From Phaeoceros laevis (Eukaryota > Anthocerotophyta > Anthocerotopsida > Notothyladales): a DNA stretch of 63,951 nt. Positions 46,601-57,702 of this stretch are shown one piece after another. The DNA is taken from contig JBNGIQ010006028.1 of the NCBI GenBank assembly GCA_049999765.1, forward strand, positions 1-63,951, given 5' to 3'. The notes beneath the pieces are model-generated. The model saw nothing but the letters and a program-made list of their open reading frames with translations. It ran no database searches and was not told where the DNA came from. The first letter of the stretch is position 1, and the number at the start of each line of letters is the position of its first letter. The position numbers and the translations under genes are program-made.

Positions 46601-49133
46601 TTGCCCACTGGTTCGACACTAAAGGTACAATCGACAAGACCCTCTGTGCCCTCTTACAGTATCATGATATGGTTCTCATTTCTTAAAATTGTCCAGCTCG
46701 AAAGCCTTGATCTGATGATGCATGTCTTTTTTAACAGAGACTCCAGGGGAAAACATCCTGTCATTGTTTTCTAAGTCAGTTACCACATCAAAGATAAGAG
46801 CCAGAGAGACATCACAGCTAAAGCAAGTAGTGCCTTTCAACTCTTTATCGCCGAAGCACCAAACTCATGTTTTACCTATGCCAGCTGGGCCGTCCTTGGA
46901 GGATGTAGAGAAAGGTATAGCTGCCACGGAAATGGATGTTGTGTTGCATAACGGTCGGAGTGCTGTAGGAGGGGGATTGGCCAAGTTCCCTCCGGTTTTT
47001 CTTAGGTGTCAGGATATTGAGCTGTCCATTATAGCCGAAGCTGGTCAGAATGTTGAAAGAAACCCTGGTGCTTTCCTTGAGCAACCTCCAGCAGCTGTCA
47101 AGGGTCCAAAAGACATCGTCCAATTTAGTCCATCCCTGAGGGAAGCGGATGGGAAAGCCTCTCTTCACCTCATGTCACTGCTGCGAAGACTACCCTTGGC
47201 TGACGAGAAATCCAGTTCAAGCACTAAGTCGTTGAAATTGGATTTAGGAGAAGCAAGGGAGCAGTCATGCAAGGATGAAGACCTAATCAAGGATGATGTT
47301 GTGGTGAACTGGGTTTCTGAAGATCAGGATCAGGGTAGACTTTGCATGCAACCCACAGTTGCGCAAGAGTTTCAAACACTGGAATCCCTCTTTGGAAAAG
47401 CCTTCATGAATGAGTTGCGTGCGCAAGATAAACCTGTTTCAATGAAGACTTGCCCTGACCAGCTGCCGCTTGGAGAAGACATAACTCAGCTACCGTCAAT
47501 GGTATCACATTTCAGGCAATCAGAAGCTGGGAGCAATTTCACTTCAAAGACTACCTTTGGCACCATCGGAAGAGCGTTCAGACAGGGGGTGTCAGATGCT
47601 AGGGATGTAAGAGTTCCAGATCTTTGCAGAGGGAATCTAATGATCCAGTCTTGTAACCAGGATCTTGCATCACCTGATACAGGTGAACTGTGGTCAAATA
47701 GCTATCCTCCTAGTGGGGAAGCTATCGATGATAGTGCTCGTATTGTCATCAAGCACAAGGCCACTGAAAGTCAGAAGCCAACCTGCCCTAGACAGGCTTA
47801 TGGGGGCAGTCTTGAGAAGATCTGTGATTCCACTGGGGTTGTGCAGGATGTTATGAACCACAGCGGAGAGGTAGGACAGGGGTATGTGTGCTTTGATGAA
47901 AATGTGGAAACAGAAACAAGCAGGAATGGTGAAGCGGCAATACGTGTTTCTATGGCCAAAGTAGAAGCAGGTATTCTGCCAATTACATCTGGGAACAATG
48001 CCTCAAGTGTGGGTAGCTTGGTAGAAGGTGCACAAGAGCAATCAGTTGTGCCGACTCGATCTTCTCTTGCTTCAGTTGAGTGGAAGGCTTTCCAAGGTGG
48101 GGGGGGCTTAAAATCGACTTCTGCTGATGGGTCGAGTTTTTCTTTGGATACCTATCTTCATAACTCTTCAGGTGAGGGATTAGAACATCCGTCCAGAGCA
48201 AGGATAATGGAGGCAACATCTGGCCCTGATCTTGCCTCTGGTGGATATTCAGGAGGGCACCAGTTTCAACATCGTGCAACTCCCTCACCTCAATTCAAAG
48301 CTAATAGTGGGCAAGCGCATCAGAGTATAATATACTCGGGTTTCCAGCCCCAGCTTTTGCAGCCGCTTCAAGCTGGCCTGCCTGCGGGTGTACTTTATAG
48401 ACCTCTTTCTCCTCCAGTAGTGGGCCTGCACTCACATTCTGCACCTGTTCATCACCAGCTTCAGCAGCCTCTGATGTCGCAAGCAGTTGCTCCAGGTAGA
48501 TATCTGGGGTTTTCACATCCGCCATATCAATCCCCTCAACCACAGCAACAGATGCTCCCACAGTTTGGCAGTGGGGGAGCTATAGAATTCCCTCACTTTG
48601 GGTTTCGCCCGGTACCTGATAGCAGTGGAAGATCCTTCTCTCATCATGGTTCTGCCTCTGGATCTCTTCGCTTCCAGCCACCCCTAGGACATCTCAGTCA
48701 ACAAGGGGGATATCACATGCGACCTGTGGGAGCAATCCCCAATCAATTTGTTGGAGCAGCACAAGGGCCTCAGAGGAATCCCTTTTTTCAGGTAATGAAT
48801 GCTGGACCTTTCATACATGATCATCCCTTGCATGAACCTACTATTAGCCTTGCAGCCAAACAAGGACAGCCTGCTTTGCCTCTGTTTCCAGTAAGTGGCT
48901 CCTCTGTACACTCTGGCCCCAATGCTATGGTTCACCAACCTGGACACAACGGAAGAGCAGGGCCTCCGGGGCCACATCTAGCTGGACATCCGTTACCCTT
49001 GGGGTATGTTTCTGGAGTACACTATGTCTCCGATTCAGGACATGCAAGCAAAGGACAAGACTTTCCCAGCTACCAGAGCAATAATGGAAAAGTAGGTGGC
49101 ACTTCTGGCCTTGACCGTTGGCATGGATGTTAA
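43697..49133 (+). CDS. CBE1: CBE1-like eIF4E-binding protein (first exon missing)
   Basis: Homologue of Arabidopsis CBE1 (conserved binding of eIF4E 1), a plant protein that joins cap-binding complexes in the cytoplasm. Nine exons in agreeing phase: 43697-43795, 44085-44171, 44264-44586, 44829-45031, 45168-45276, 45424-45755, 46040-46426, 46543-46624 and 46738-49133, about 1338 residues. Exon 1 holds the canonical Y-x4-L-hydrophobic eIF4E-binding motif as YTRNFLL. Further landmarks: ERDGLLGSGGGPRG, NDETFGFDEPTSEERAEQER then ESFELMRK, RPAVPPGFAKA, LRCQDIELSIIAEAG, a short LHLMSLL helix and LESLFGKAFMNELRAQ, all matching the CBE1 order as I remember it. The C-terminal 270 residues are Pro/Gln/Gly/His-rich and disordered. 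The start codon is upstream of 43697 and not located. An acceptor-like sequence at 48780-48792 could add an optional intron, but the frame is open through it. Confidence 0.88.
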
Positions 49134-50600
49134 GTGTAGCCGCTTGCTATCCCATGATATCGGGTGTGGTGTTCACGTAAATGCCAAGCTTTTTGTTGAC
49201 TACGCCGTGTGTCTCACCTAATTTTTCTTGTAGTGTCGGAATATGCTGTGACTAGACATGCCTTCTCCAGGGTGCTCGTTTGTTGTGCAGTATAAGCTTT
49301 GCTGTTTTTTTGAACAAGGAATTATTCACTTACCGGGTCCAAGTATGTGCGCTACCACTGGCTGAAGATGCTACTGGTACCTGCCTGGCCCAACCAGCCG
49401 AACCTGAGATAATTTGGCTATTTTACCAGCCTAAACCAGTTTACTTCATTCTAAAAATGCTTGGAGAAATATCTTGCAGACTCCACGGTTAGAGTCACAA
49501 GCATTGTGAGTTCTAGAAATTATGCAGGTAATAAGGTAAAGGACTTTCTAGAAGATCTGCATGGATGAGGGAAGCCTCATGGCTAGATTCTAAATTTACA
49601 TCATAGACTACTATTTAGATGGAAGGACATAAAGATACTATAAGACCATGTAGGCAAAGGGACTGTCACGTTGCGTCTTGCCGTGAGCACCTCCACTGGC
49701 CGAGTCGGAGCACCTCCACTGGCCAAGTCGGGTTGGGTTGCGTCTTGCCGTGAGCACCTCCACTGGCCGAAGGCAAACAGGCCGGTCGCCCTCTTCAAAT
49801 TGCACCAAAACTTGCATGGACGCAAAACTCTCTCCCTACTCCTTTTTGGCTTCCGCGCCTTGGCCAATGTAGCCTAAAGCACCGCTTCTCTCGGAAATGA
49901 TTCACAGTGCAACGCTCCAGCCTCTCTCCAAGTGCTATGCGTAGAAATCTCGTGTTGTGACTTCCCTCTCTCCAAGTGCTATGCGTAGAAATCTCGTGTT
50001 GTGACTTCCTTACCGAGTGTACAGCTTCCTCCAGGACCCAAGCATCAGAAAAGTGTTTCACGATTTTACTCAGGTGACCTGCTTGCGGTCATAGGTTCCT
50101 TAATCGCAACGATGGACTTCCTAATCACAAACTAGCAGAATTGATCAGCTCCAAACACACGAGCCCTCAGGCTCCCTTGACACAAAGATTACCGCCAATG
50201 ATCACCCCTTAAAGCCAAAACCAACAGTACAACTCTGCAACAGAAATTCACTCCTAAGCTCCTAGAACATCAACAAAGCTCCTCACACTAAACTTTTCTC
50301 CTAGACGAGCGCCTCTAAACTGCCCACAACCTCCAGCATCTTAGCACAAAATCGGGAAAAAACGCCAAAGCTCTAAGCCTACGCTGGCTGCTAAGTACCT
50401 GCAGCCCTGCCCCGAGAAATGTTGACCAGGTGGCAAGAAAAAAGCCAGGTCACTGTACAAACCTTGTCAGCCACGCAAGGCTCCTAAGTAAGGTTTTCTA
50501 CTAAGAGTGCTACGCACTCAAGCACTGCATAAAGCCGGGGAAAGTTAATATCTGGCAACCCCCGGAGGACATGACCTCGCGGGGTCTCCTCTCATCTACA
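49134..50600. repeat. CBE1 3' flank with two sets of tandem repeats
   Basis: At 49670-49772 the unit GAGCACCTCCACTGGCCGA occurs three times inside a larger duplicated TTGCGTCTTGCCGT block. At 49918-50010 a unit of about 43 bp (CTCTCTCCAAGTGCTATGCG onward to TGTTGTGACTTCC) occurs twice, nearly perfect. No gene was recognised. The right part may include LTR or gag sequence of the following retroelement, but no LTR pair was found. Confidence 0.5.
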
Positions 50601-50641
50601 AACTTTGACAAGGTTCTGTACGAACACAAGTTACAAAGCTA

Positions 50642-50960
50642 TTGCACAAGGAAAAACTCACGACTTCAAGCCCTTGGTACTACACTGCGTGTCCCCTGGC
50701 ACAGTTGCTACTAGCGCCACCGCGTCCAGACCTCTTTCCGCGGAGCCTCTTCTCCTGGCACATGGAACTCAAGGTGCGATGTTTAGTTACTTCTGCTACT
50801 AGCTACGACGTGCTTATGGGTCAGGAGGTGTTGTTTCCTCTAGGGGTCACTATCGACAACTGGACAGAGCAAGCTTACTATAGGGTGGACTGGAATGAAG
50901 CTGGTCAACATGTGGGACTCTTACCTTTGGATTTGCATGGTAGTCAAGTGGGAGTTGCAC
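50642..50960 (+). pseudogene. retroelement aspartic protease, C-terminal part
   Basis: The frame reads ELKVRCLVTSATSYDVLMGQ, then VLFPLGVTIDNWTEQAYYR. The T/S-YDVL-(L/M)G segment followed by a D-N-W-T strand is the end of a retropepsin domain. The catalytic D-S/T-G triad should lie further upstream and is not seen. The frame runs without a break into the methyltransferase region, so both were one polyprotein. Confidence 0.55.
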
Positions 50961-52051
50961 TCATTGCCCTCAAGGAAGCATGTGCTGCTACCTACAAGCG
51001 AGTGCCTTCCCTGGATTTGGAGGATGACGAATTCGAAGGAGAATACTTTGACAGTATGTCTTCTTTTGTGGTAGTAGGCCCCATCGAGTATGCACCTGAA
51101 ACTCTGCAGCTGTTGCATAAAAACAAGGCATGTGTTCAGGAAGCTCTTGCTAAGGTGGAATCGCTAATCACAGTGGGAGAGCCACGCCTACGCCTGCCTG
51201 ATCAGCCTATTTCCACCAGCACCATCCAGTGGCAACCACCAGAAATAGGTATCACTTTAGTTGAGCTTTTTGGCGGAATGGCTTCAGGGCTAGAGGCCTT
51301 ATTGAAGGCTGGCATAAGGATTAAACGCTATGTTTACTGTGATATTAACCCTCATGCGCGTGCAATACCTGAAAGCCGCCTGGAGCAGTTGCAGCTAGCG
51401 TACCCCTAGCAGATGAACGCACTCACATGGCAGGCAGCTTTTACTACATTTTCTGTTGATGTCACATTGATACAAGAGCAACACATTCACATGCTCAGGG
51501 ACATCCACCTGCTAGTCGCAGGGTGGGAATGACAAGGGTTCTCTGCTGCTGGCACAAGCAAAGGTTTGACAGATGCTCACTCGGGATTGTTCGCTGACTT
51601 GGTTCGTATTATTGGGTGGATACAGCAGAAAAGTCCCAATGCCGGCTACATTCTTGAGAGCACGCCGGTACGGTTTGATGCTCGTGAGTCTGGTAAACAA
51701 GGTTTTGCATTTGTTCAGCATATGGTGGGGACACCGTTGCTTGTGGATGCAGTACAATGTGGTAGCCTTGCTCATCACCTGCGCAACATGTGGACCAAGT
51801 TGGCACCTGTTCAGGTATTACAATTGGCCCTCAAGTACACTATCCAAGATCCTTCATTGACTTTTGCTCAAAGTTTGGACGAGGACAGTGTTTGCAAGCC
51901 TGTGCAGAAAATCGAGAAGTCTCCTTGGTTCCTCGTCAACAAACCCGGTTTACCACGGGCTGCTTGGCCTACCTTGGTATCTTATCCTGGTTCTCATGCA
52001 TTTCGGGATGAAGGCACTGGTATGGTGCAACGCCACTCTTCTAGTCATTGA
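50961..52051 (+). pseudogene. DNMT3-like cytosine-5 DNA methyltransferase inside the retroelement
   Basis: The same frame as the protease continues to 52051 with only two stops (TAG 51407-51409, TGA 51530-51532). Motif I, the AdoMet-binding loop: ITLVELFGGMASGLEALLKA, then GIRIKRYVYCDINPHA (51247-51360). Motif IV: AG-W-E-stop-QGFSAAG at 51518-51550, where the usual reading is G-P-P-C-Q-G-F-S, so the TGA sits at the catalytic Cys. After it come D-A-H-SGLFADLVRIIGW, motif VI-like YILESTPV (Glu present), and motif VIII-like AHHLRNMWTKLAP. Motif I before IV is the linear order of DNMT1/DNMT3 and differs from the permuted DRM order. GIxxxRY and the R-N-x-W segment favour a DNMT3 relationship. Whether the C-terminal target-recognition part is complete cannot be judged. 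The enzyme would have methylated cytosine in the element's or host's DNA; this copy cannot. Confidence 0.75.
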
Positions 52052-52574
52052 GAGCCCCCAACTGCTGAGAAACGCGGGAGGGCCATGGGTTTTCAGGCCG
52101 GCACTACTGCCCACAGCAGGCTCAACCAAACTCAACGGAATTCGCTCTTAACTATAGTGAAGGCCTTGGACCTGAACTCTTTGTCTTGGTTGGTCTCTGC
52201 ATGCCTGGTTTTTCAAATGTTACGCGGAGTTGTTTACAGCAGCAGACCAGCATACCATTCCATCACCTGGCACCCAGACTTCGTGTGTCTTCCTTGCCAG
52301 GGATGATATAGCTTCCTTCCTACTACTGGGGTGGGGGGGGAGGAGGCTCCAGGATTTTACTGCCAGGAAGAATCCTTGAACTTGAGTTCACGTCTTATGC
52401 CTGTGCAGAAACATGGTTCATTTTTTACTGACTCTTTTAGTGCCGGTGCACAGCACGTTGCTGCACAGGAGTGGGAGCGGCCATCGTTGGCTGAAGCCTT
52501 GGCTGTCTTGGGATGAGGAGCTGGCCACCCGCCATTACCACCTGCGAAACCAGGAGGGTTCGTTTGGACCATGG

Positions 52575-53386
52575 AACCTCAGCTTACGACAGAGGACAGG
52601 AAGAGGCTGTAGGACTTGCTTGATAGGTATCGATCTTGCTTCCCTTTCTCCATGAAAGAGCTTAGCAAGTGTAGCATCATGAAGTTCAACTTGAACTTGT
52701 CAGATGAGTCACCTATTTTCAAAAGACGGCATAGACTGAGCAAACACGAATGGGAGTTAGTGGATGCTAGATGCAAGGAGTTGCATGAGGCAGGCCTCAT
52801 CAGGCCGTCCTCTTCAAGTTTCGCTGCAGCCACGGTGCTGCCGCCCAAGAAAGACAGTGAAGGGTTGTGGACCGAGAAGAGGATGTGCGGGGATTAAAGG
52901 CCCCTCAACCTGGTTATACCTCAAGATAGGTATCCCATGCCTACCCCTGAGGAGATCTTTGATAGCATAGGAGGTGCCAAGTACTTCTCTATTCTGGACT
53001 TACGTCAAGGTTTTAACCAGATTTTGATGGAGGAAGGTGATTGCTGTAAGACTGCATTCCATGGGAGTACGCAGCTGTGGAAATGGCTAGTCATGCCATT
53101 CGGGCTCAAGAACGCATCAGTCATATTTCAGAGAGTTATGGATCAAGTCTTGGCAGGGGCCGATTACCTGAAGTGTTATGTGGATGATGTACTGGTGCAC
53201 AGCAACACGTTTGATGAACACCTTCAGCACTTGGAAGATTTATTTTTGAGGTTGCTTAAAGCCAATTTGCGTTGCCACCCAGCTAAATGCGAATTAGCTA
53301 TGGATATGGTCATTTATTTGGGACACCGGATAGTGCCCGATGGAATCATGCCACATCGGGCCAAGGTCGATGCCATCAACAGGTGA
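52575..53386 (+). pseudogene. retroelement reverse transcriptase
   Basis: One frame with stops at about 52618 and at 52895-52897 (TAA replacing the Tyr of a CGD-Y-RPLN segment). Motifs in order: LHEAGLIRPSSSSFAAATVL, DLRQGFNQI, FGLKNASVIFQRVMD and the catalytic YVDDVL, then LGHRIVPDGI. This is a clear Ty3/gypsy reverse transcriptase with the catalytic Asp pair kept. A frameshift at about 53390-53430 separates it from the connection/RNase H region. Confidence 0.9.
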
Positions 53387-53424
53387 GCCCCGAACCGAAA
53401 AAAACCGAAGAACTGATGATGTTG

Positions 53425-54011
53425 CTGTTCCTCAGGATGTCCCTAAATTACGTGCTTTTATTGGACTGTGTAACTATTACCGCACTTACGTGCCGGAATT
53501 CAGCCGCATTGCCAAGCCATTGTATGGGCTACTTAAGAAGGAGGCCAAGTGGATTTGGGACCAGGACTTCCAAACTGCATTCGAATAACTATGGTGTAGC
53601 TTGACAGAACAGCCTCTGCTCAGGAGGCCTGACTTCAACAAACCGTTTATTCTTCATACAGACTGGTCAGGATTGGGAATTGGCGCTATGCTCACTCAGC
53701 AGGAAGAGGCAAGTGAGGAGCACGTGATAGCGTACGCATCACGCAGCAACAACAAGGCGGAGGCCAATTACTCCTCTTACAAAGGAGAATGTCTCACAGT
53801 GGTGTGGGCCGTGTCACACTTCCGTCCCTACTTGTATGGCAACAAGTTTACATTGTACATTGATCACCAACTGCTCAAGTGGCTCATGACCAATGATAAG
53901 CTTAGCGGTAAATTGGCCAGATGGGCAATGATCTTGCAGGAGTACGAGTTTGAGGTGGTTCACAGAGCTGGAGTTACGCACCAGAATGCGGATACCCTTT
54001 CTAGGAGCCAT
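53425..54011 (+). pseudogene. retroelement connection and RNase H domains
   Basis: After the frameshift: LRAFIGLCNYYRTYVPEFSR and KPLYGLLKKEAKWIWD, then one in-frame TAA at 53586, then PFILHTDWSGLGIGAMLTQQ, EANYSSYKGECLTVVWAVSH and IDHQLLKWLM, ending in HQNADTLSR. The Asp (TDWS), Glu (KGECL) and Asp (IDHQ and NADTLSR) of the gypsy RNase H active site are in place. Confidence 0.88.
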
Positions 54012-54170
54012 ATGGCGTCGTCAGAGGATTTCACAGCAGCACGCATGAATCATGATGTAGGGACAGTAGGTACCACTACTGCTGCTGCCTACTTATCCTT
54101 GCTAACCAGCACGGTTTTGCTGCTTAGCAGTTCACGCAGGGACGTCGACGTGTGACAGGACCAGGTCACG

Positions 54171-54664
54171 ATGCAACACCTTCAGACAGGTGTGTTTCCT
54201 CAAGGCATCACAGGTACTGATCGGGATCGCATCCAGCAGCGTGCCAAACGGTATGCCTGGCGGCAAGACCACCTCGTGCGATGGCTGCCAGAAGGTGAGC
54301 GGGTGGTGCCGCCTCCCAGGACATGGCAGGGCTTATTCAACAAGTGCACTCGGATTTGGGCCATTTCGGCATCAAACAGACCTACAGTTTACTTGCGCCG
54401 CACTATCACTGGGCTGGTATGTATTCACAAGTACGTCAGGCCGTGGCCAGGTGCACGCAATGCGATCGAGTGAAGTCCTCTTTTAATGACAGGTCCAACA
54501 AGCTCCAACCGCTGCCCATTCAGGGGCTCTTTTATCGATGGTCGTGCGACTTAGCTTGTGAGCTGCCTAAGACTTCCAGGGGGAACGTCTATGTCATGGT
54601 AATGATCAAACACTTCTCCAAGTGGGTTGAATTGGTCGCTTTGCCTGACAAATCGTCCCATTGA
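54171..54664 (+). pseudogene. retroelement integrase, N-terminal half
   Basis: Two frames cover it. The HHCC zinc motif is VHSDLGHFGIKQT...ARCTQCDRVK, followed by the start of the catalytic core (YRWSCDLACELP, with the first Asp) and VMIKHFSKWVELVALPDKSS. The element is cut at 54664 before the second Asp and the Glu, so integrase activity is impossible. The C-terminal domain is not present. Confidence 0.85.
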
Positions 54665-55700
54665 TTAATTGATTTAAGTTTAACCGTTTGGTGGTGAGCC
54701 AACCGAGCAGCGAATATGGCTGCGTACTCGACTCAATTTGAGGACCCTGCTCTAAGTTTTGTGCCTACCTAGGATCTAAGCACGCATAGGTGACCGTTTT
54801 TAATACACGCGGGCGTCGAGCTCATGGTGGCCCGCGTGTCGGAACTTGTAAAGATTGAGACGGCAAACCGATGGGCCGGCCCGGACCGGTGGACGGGAAA
54901 AAAGAAAGAAAATGACCATGTTTTTTCGTGCCACCTTAACCCGTTGCTCACTAATGCATGTCGTACTGTCATAATTCCGCTTGGCCCTCGTGGCGTCGGT
55001 ACCACCCCTCTCCTCGCGCTCAGCCGGCTACGCTGACCTAGTCCATTACTCCTCGGCGCTCGGCATAGGATGGCCACCATTTCTCTGTGCATAAAATGAT
55101 GCACTGACAAGCATCTGGTGGCAATCGGCGGCTATGGATTCGTTCTGGTGGCATAGCAAGGAGCTAGGGTTTGCGCACAATGATGTCGCTTTGTGCAAAT
55201 ACAATGCGTTGCCGCCATTTTGTGTAGCACCGTGGACGAGGGTGAGCTCAGGAGAAGGCACATGCTACACGATGGTCACCGTGTGTGCAATTGCTCGAAC
55301 CTGTAGTTAACTCGAACTAGCAGTGTGGCATGGCGTGCATGTTCCCTTTCTGGCAGGCCCTCTGACCACTTGTTTGTGCCCTTCCGCTACTGGGTGGTAT
55401 TCTAGTCTTTTGCCTGCAGCCACGAACCCCTCTTCCGCGCAGCCGACTTGCTACGCTCCTCTCCTCTCTTCCAAACAGCTGCCATTGCCCAAGTCCAGTT
55501 GCTGCTAGCGAGCTGTGTATGGCTTTGAGGTTTTAGGTGTTGTGGGTTTGAGGGGGAGCTGATTGTGTTGTGGGTTTGGTTTAGACTTGCGCACGCTGGT
55601 GGACTTGCTCGTGCTTCATATTCAAGGTTGTTACTACTAGCGACGGTGATGTCACCGTGACCTTTAGTATGTAGGTTCTCTGCCTCGACCACAGCATGCA
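54665..55700. other. spacer with an inverted repeat
   Basis: ACACGCGGGC...GCCCGCGTGT at about 54805-54840 forms a 10-bp stem around GTCGAGCTCATGGTG. It could be a short transposon end or a hairpin. No coding motif was found. Confidence 0.35.
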
Positions 55701-55704
55701 TGTG

Positions 55705-56115
55705 TTTTCCGCAACCGCAGCTGATTTTTCATGCACAATCTGAAGGGTTTGCTGTGGGTTTGGTGCAGAGCCTTGCTTGAGCTGTCGCGCCATTGCTGCA
55801 GCTGTGCTGGAGAGTTGTCACGCCATCAAGCTGTGCTGGAGCTGTCGTGCCATCGAGCTGTGCTGGAGCTGTCGTGCCATCGTAGGAGCCCTGCTGGAGC
55901 TGTCGTAGTGGCATATGTGTTGCTTTGGGTGACCAGTCGGCCTCGCCCTGCCTCTCTGCCGATTCTTCGTTACCGCAGCTGAAGGGTTTGCTATGGGTTT
56001 GGTGTAGGGATTGCTATGGGTTTGGAGCTGGAGCTGTCGTGCCATCTTACCTGCTAGAGAAGCACATGCAGCAGTGCCGGGTCTCACTGGGCAGTGGCAT
56101 ACTTGTTACTTTGGC
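55705..56115. repeat. minisatellite of AGCTGTGCTGGAGCTGTCGTGCCATC units within a larger duplication
   Basis: At about 55785-55910 a 26-bp unit (GAGCTGTGCTGGAGCTGTCG plus TGCCATC) is repeated four to five times. A larger copy at 55968-56115 repeats CCGCAGCTGAAGGGTTTGCT, GGGTTTGGTG and GAGCTGTCGTGCCATC and ends in a similar GTGGCATA segment. The whole looks like an unequal duplication of about 250 bp. Confidence 0.6.
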
Positions 56116-56264
56116 ATAGGTGTTACGTTGTTACAAGGGCGTCTCTTTCGTCGGTCTCAAGTTCTTGAAGTGTTGCTCGCGTATGCGCAATCACAGCTTC
56201 TTTGATGAATGCCATGATGCATCCCTTTTCTAAGTGTGGTTGATCCCAAACGTTTGTGGCTCTA

Positions 56265-56825
56265 AAGCTACCAATAGTGTTTGTTTTTTCACGGTTTTCC
56301 TCGGTTGGCAGGTTATTGACAAAGTACAAGAGGAGACTGTAAAGAGATCCAGTAAGGTAGGTCATTTGTAGAGATAGGTCATTTGACAGGATTTGTGTGC
56401 TGTGCATTATGTGCTGTGGCTCAAACTCCACGTCCCTTGGTCTGTTGGGTCTGCATTGTTCTGTGTGAGGCTACCATTTCAGTTCATTAGTACAAAGCAG
56501 GTGGCTGACTACTAACTAGTACAGCGTTTCATCAGGCAATCATACAGCACGCCAATGAGCTCCAGGAACTTCCCTTACGAGGTCATCTCAAAAAGTTAGT
56601 GCACAACCTCACTTTCTCCTAATTCTATTACATATGTATGCCTACTGCAGGCCTGTGCAGTGTAGGTGTAGCACCTCCTCATGTTTCTGCAGTCACCATT
56701 TATCCTGCTCGATCAATTGCCACACTGGAGCTACTAGTAGTGTTTGGTTTTTCACAGTTTTCCTTGGTTGGAGGTTACTGACAAAGTGCAAGAGGAGACT
56801 GTAAAGAGATCCGGTAAGATTCACA
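56265..56825 (+). repeat. 85-bp duplicated exon-like segment
   Basis: TAGTGTTTG(T/G)TTTTTCAC, GGTTGG and GACAAAGTACAAGAGGAGAC/TGTAAAGAGATCC appear at about 56273-56355 and again at 56738-56818. In frame both give (V/I)(I/T)DKVQEETVKRS, preceded by an acceptor-like TTGGCAG and followed by GTAAG. Between them 56535-56590 reads AIIQHANELQELPLRGHLKK after a CAG. These look like exons of one gene with one exon duplicated; I do not recognise the protein. Confidence 0.4.
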
Positions 56826-57702
56826 TCCATCACGTGATCACAATCTGTCGGTTTTCGGGGATTTTCATTTTTTGTAACGCCAGTACGATGCTGCCACCAT
56901 TCATCCTTTGGTACTTAAAACTGCAGACAGATGATATGGGTCACTGGCTTGTCTTAGAGTGCTGGACACCGGGGTGCTGGACACAGTCTGGATGCTGTAG
57001 TTGTAGAAATAAAGGTCTTTGAGGTACTTAGGTTTTTGCCTTCCCGATCCACCTGAAAGAGTTGCAAGCTCAATGACATCATCTGCTATATATGTATCCT
57101 GCTAAATGTTTGTACGTCTTGTCTAAATGGAGCCTGAATTTCGAAGTACTTGTGCAGATTTTTTATTTCAACTGATGCAGTGATACTATTGTCTGCATGC
57201 AGCGTACATGTTTATTCCGTCACTAAGCTATGAGCTGTGAGGACGCGGTCACTGAGCTGTGAGCACGCGGTCACTCAGCTGACTACTATACTGGTACAAC
57301 ATTTCATGCATCTCCCAATGTTACCCACATTACTACTGTTGAGGCAAACGTGCCGACCTGAATGTGTGGTGTTTGTGCTGCATATTTGTACTTGTGAAAT
57401 TGGAAACTAATTGAGCAGAGAACCTTTTTTGTGTGGTCTTGTGCTGTTGCAGTTGTTTCGAAAGATTTTACAAAGAAAGCTGTGTGGTTTTGCCCGACCA
57501 CTTTTCACAACAAGCTCACAAGTTTGCAGCCAGGTACCTCCGGGCAGTAATATTCATGTCTCGAAAGTTTGCAGTAACATTCATGTCACAAAATTAACAG
57601 TAACGTTCATGTCACATCATCTAGCCGTGGCATGCATGTCTCATATTGTGGTGTGCATGTCTCATATTGTGGTTTACCCGAATCTTCTGCAGAGTCTTCA
57701 AC
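56826..57702. repeat. spacer with short repeats
   Basis: Small tandem repeats: CTGTGAG(G/C)ACGCGGTCACT twice at about 57233-57280, AGTAA(T/C)(A/G)TTCATGTC three times at 57545-57615, and CATGTCTCATATTGTGGT twice at 57634-57672. A 60-bp open stretch after TTGCAG at about 57452 could be an exon. No product recognised. Confidence 0.4.

Larger units (their letters stand above)
50600..54664 (+). mobile_element. Ty3/gypsy retroelement 1, with a DNA methyltransferase between PR and RT
   Basis: Order of domains: protease C-terminus, cytosine-5 methyltransferase, reverse transcriptase, RNase H, integrase. The PR-RT-RH-IN order is that of Ty3/gypsy (Metaviridae-type) elements. Gag and both LTRs are absent or unrecognisable. 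The element stops abruptly at 54664 inside the integrase, where unrelated sequence begins. Several in-frame stops and at least two frameshifts show it is dead. Confidence 0.85.

Noticed and set aside
49216-49235. TTTTTCTTGTAGTG as the right partner of the CACTA end at 35736
   Set aside because: The outer 12-14 bases fit, but the next 20 do not match the 35736 terminus, no ACAACG subterminal repeats are near, the flanking base triplet is TCG rather than TGT, and the interval would enclose the intact CBE1 gene.
50961-52051. DRM-type (permuted) methyltransferase
   Set aside because: Motif I precedes motif IV and VI in the linear sequence, which is not the DRM order.
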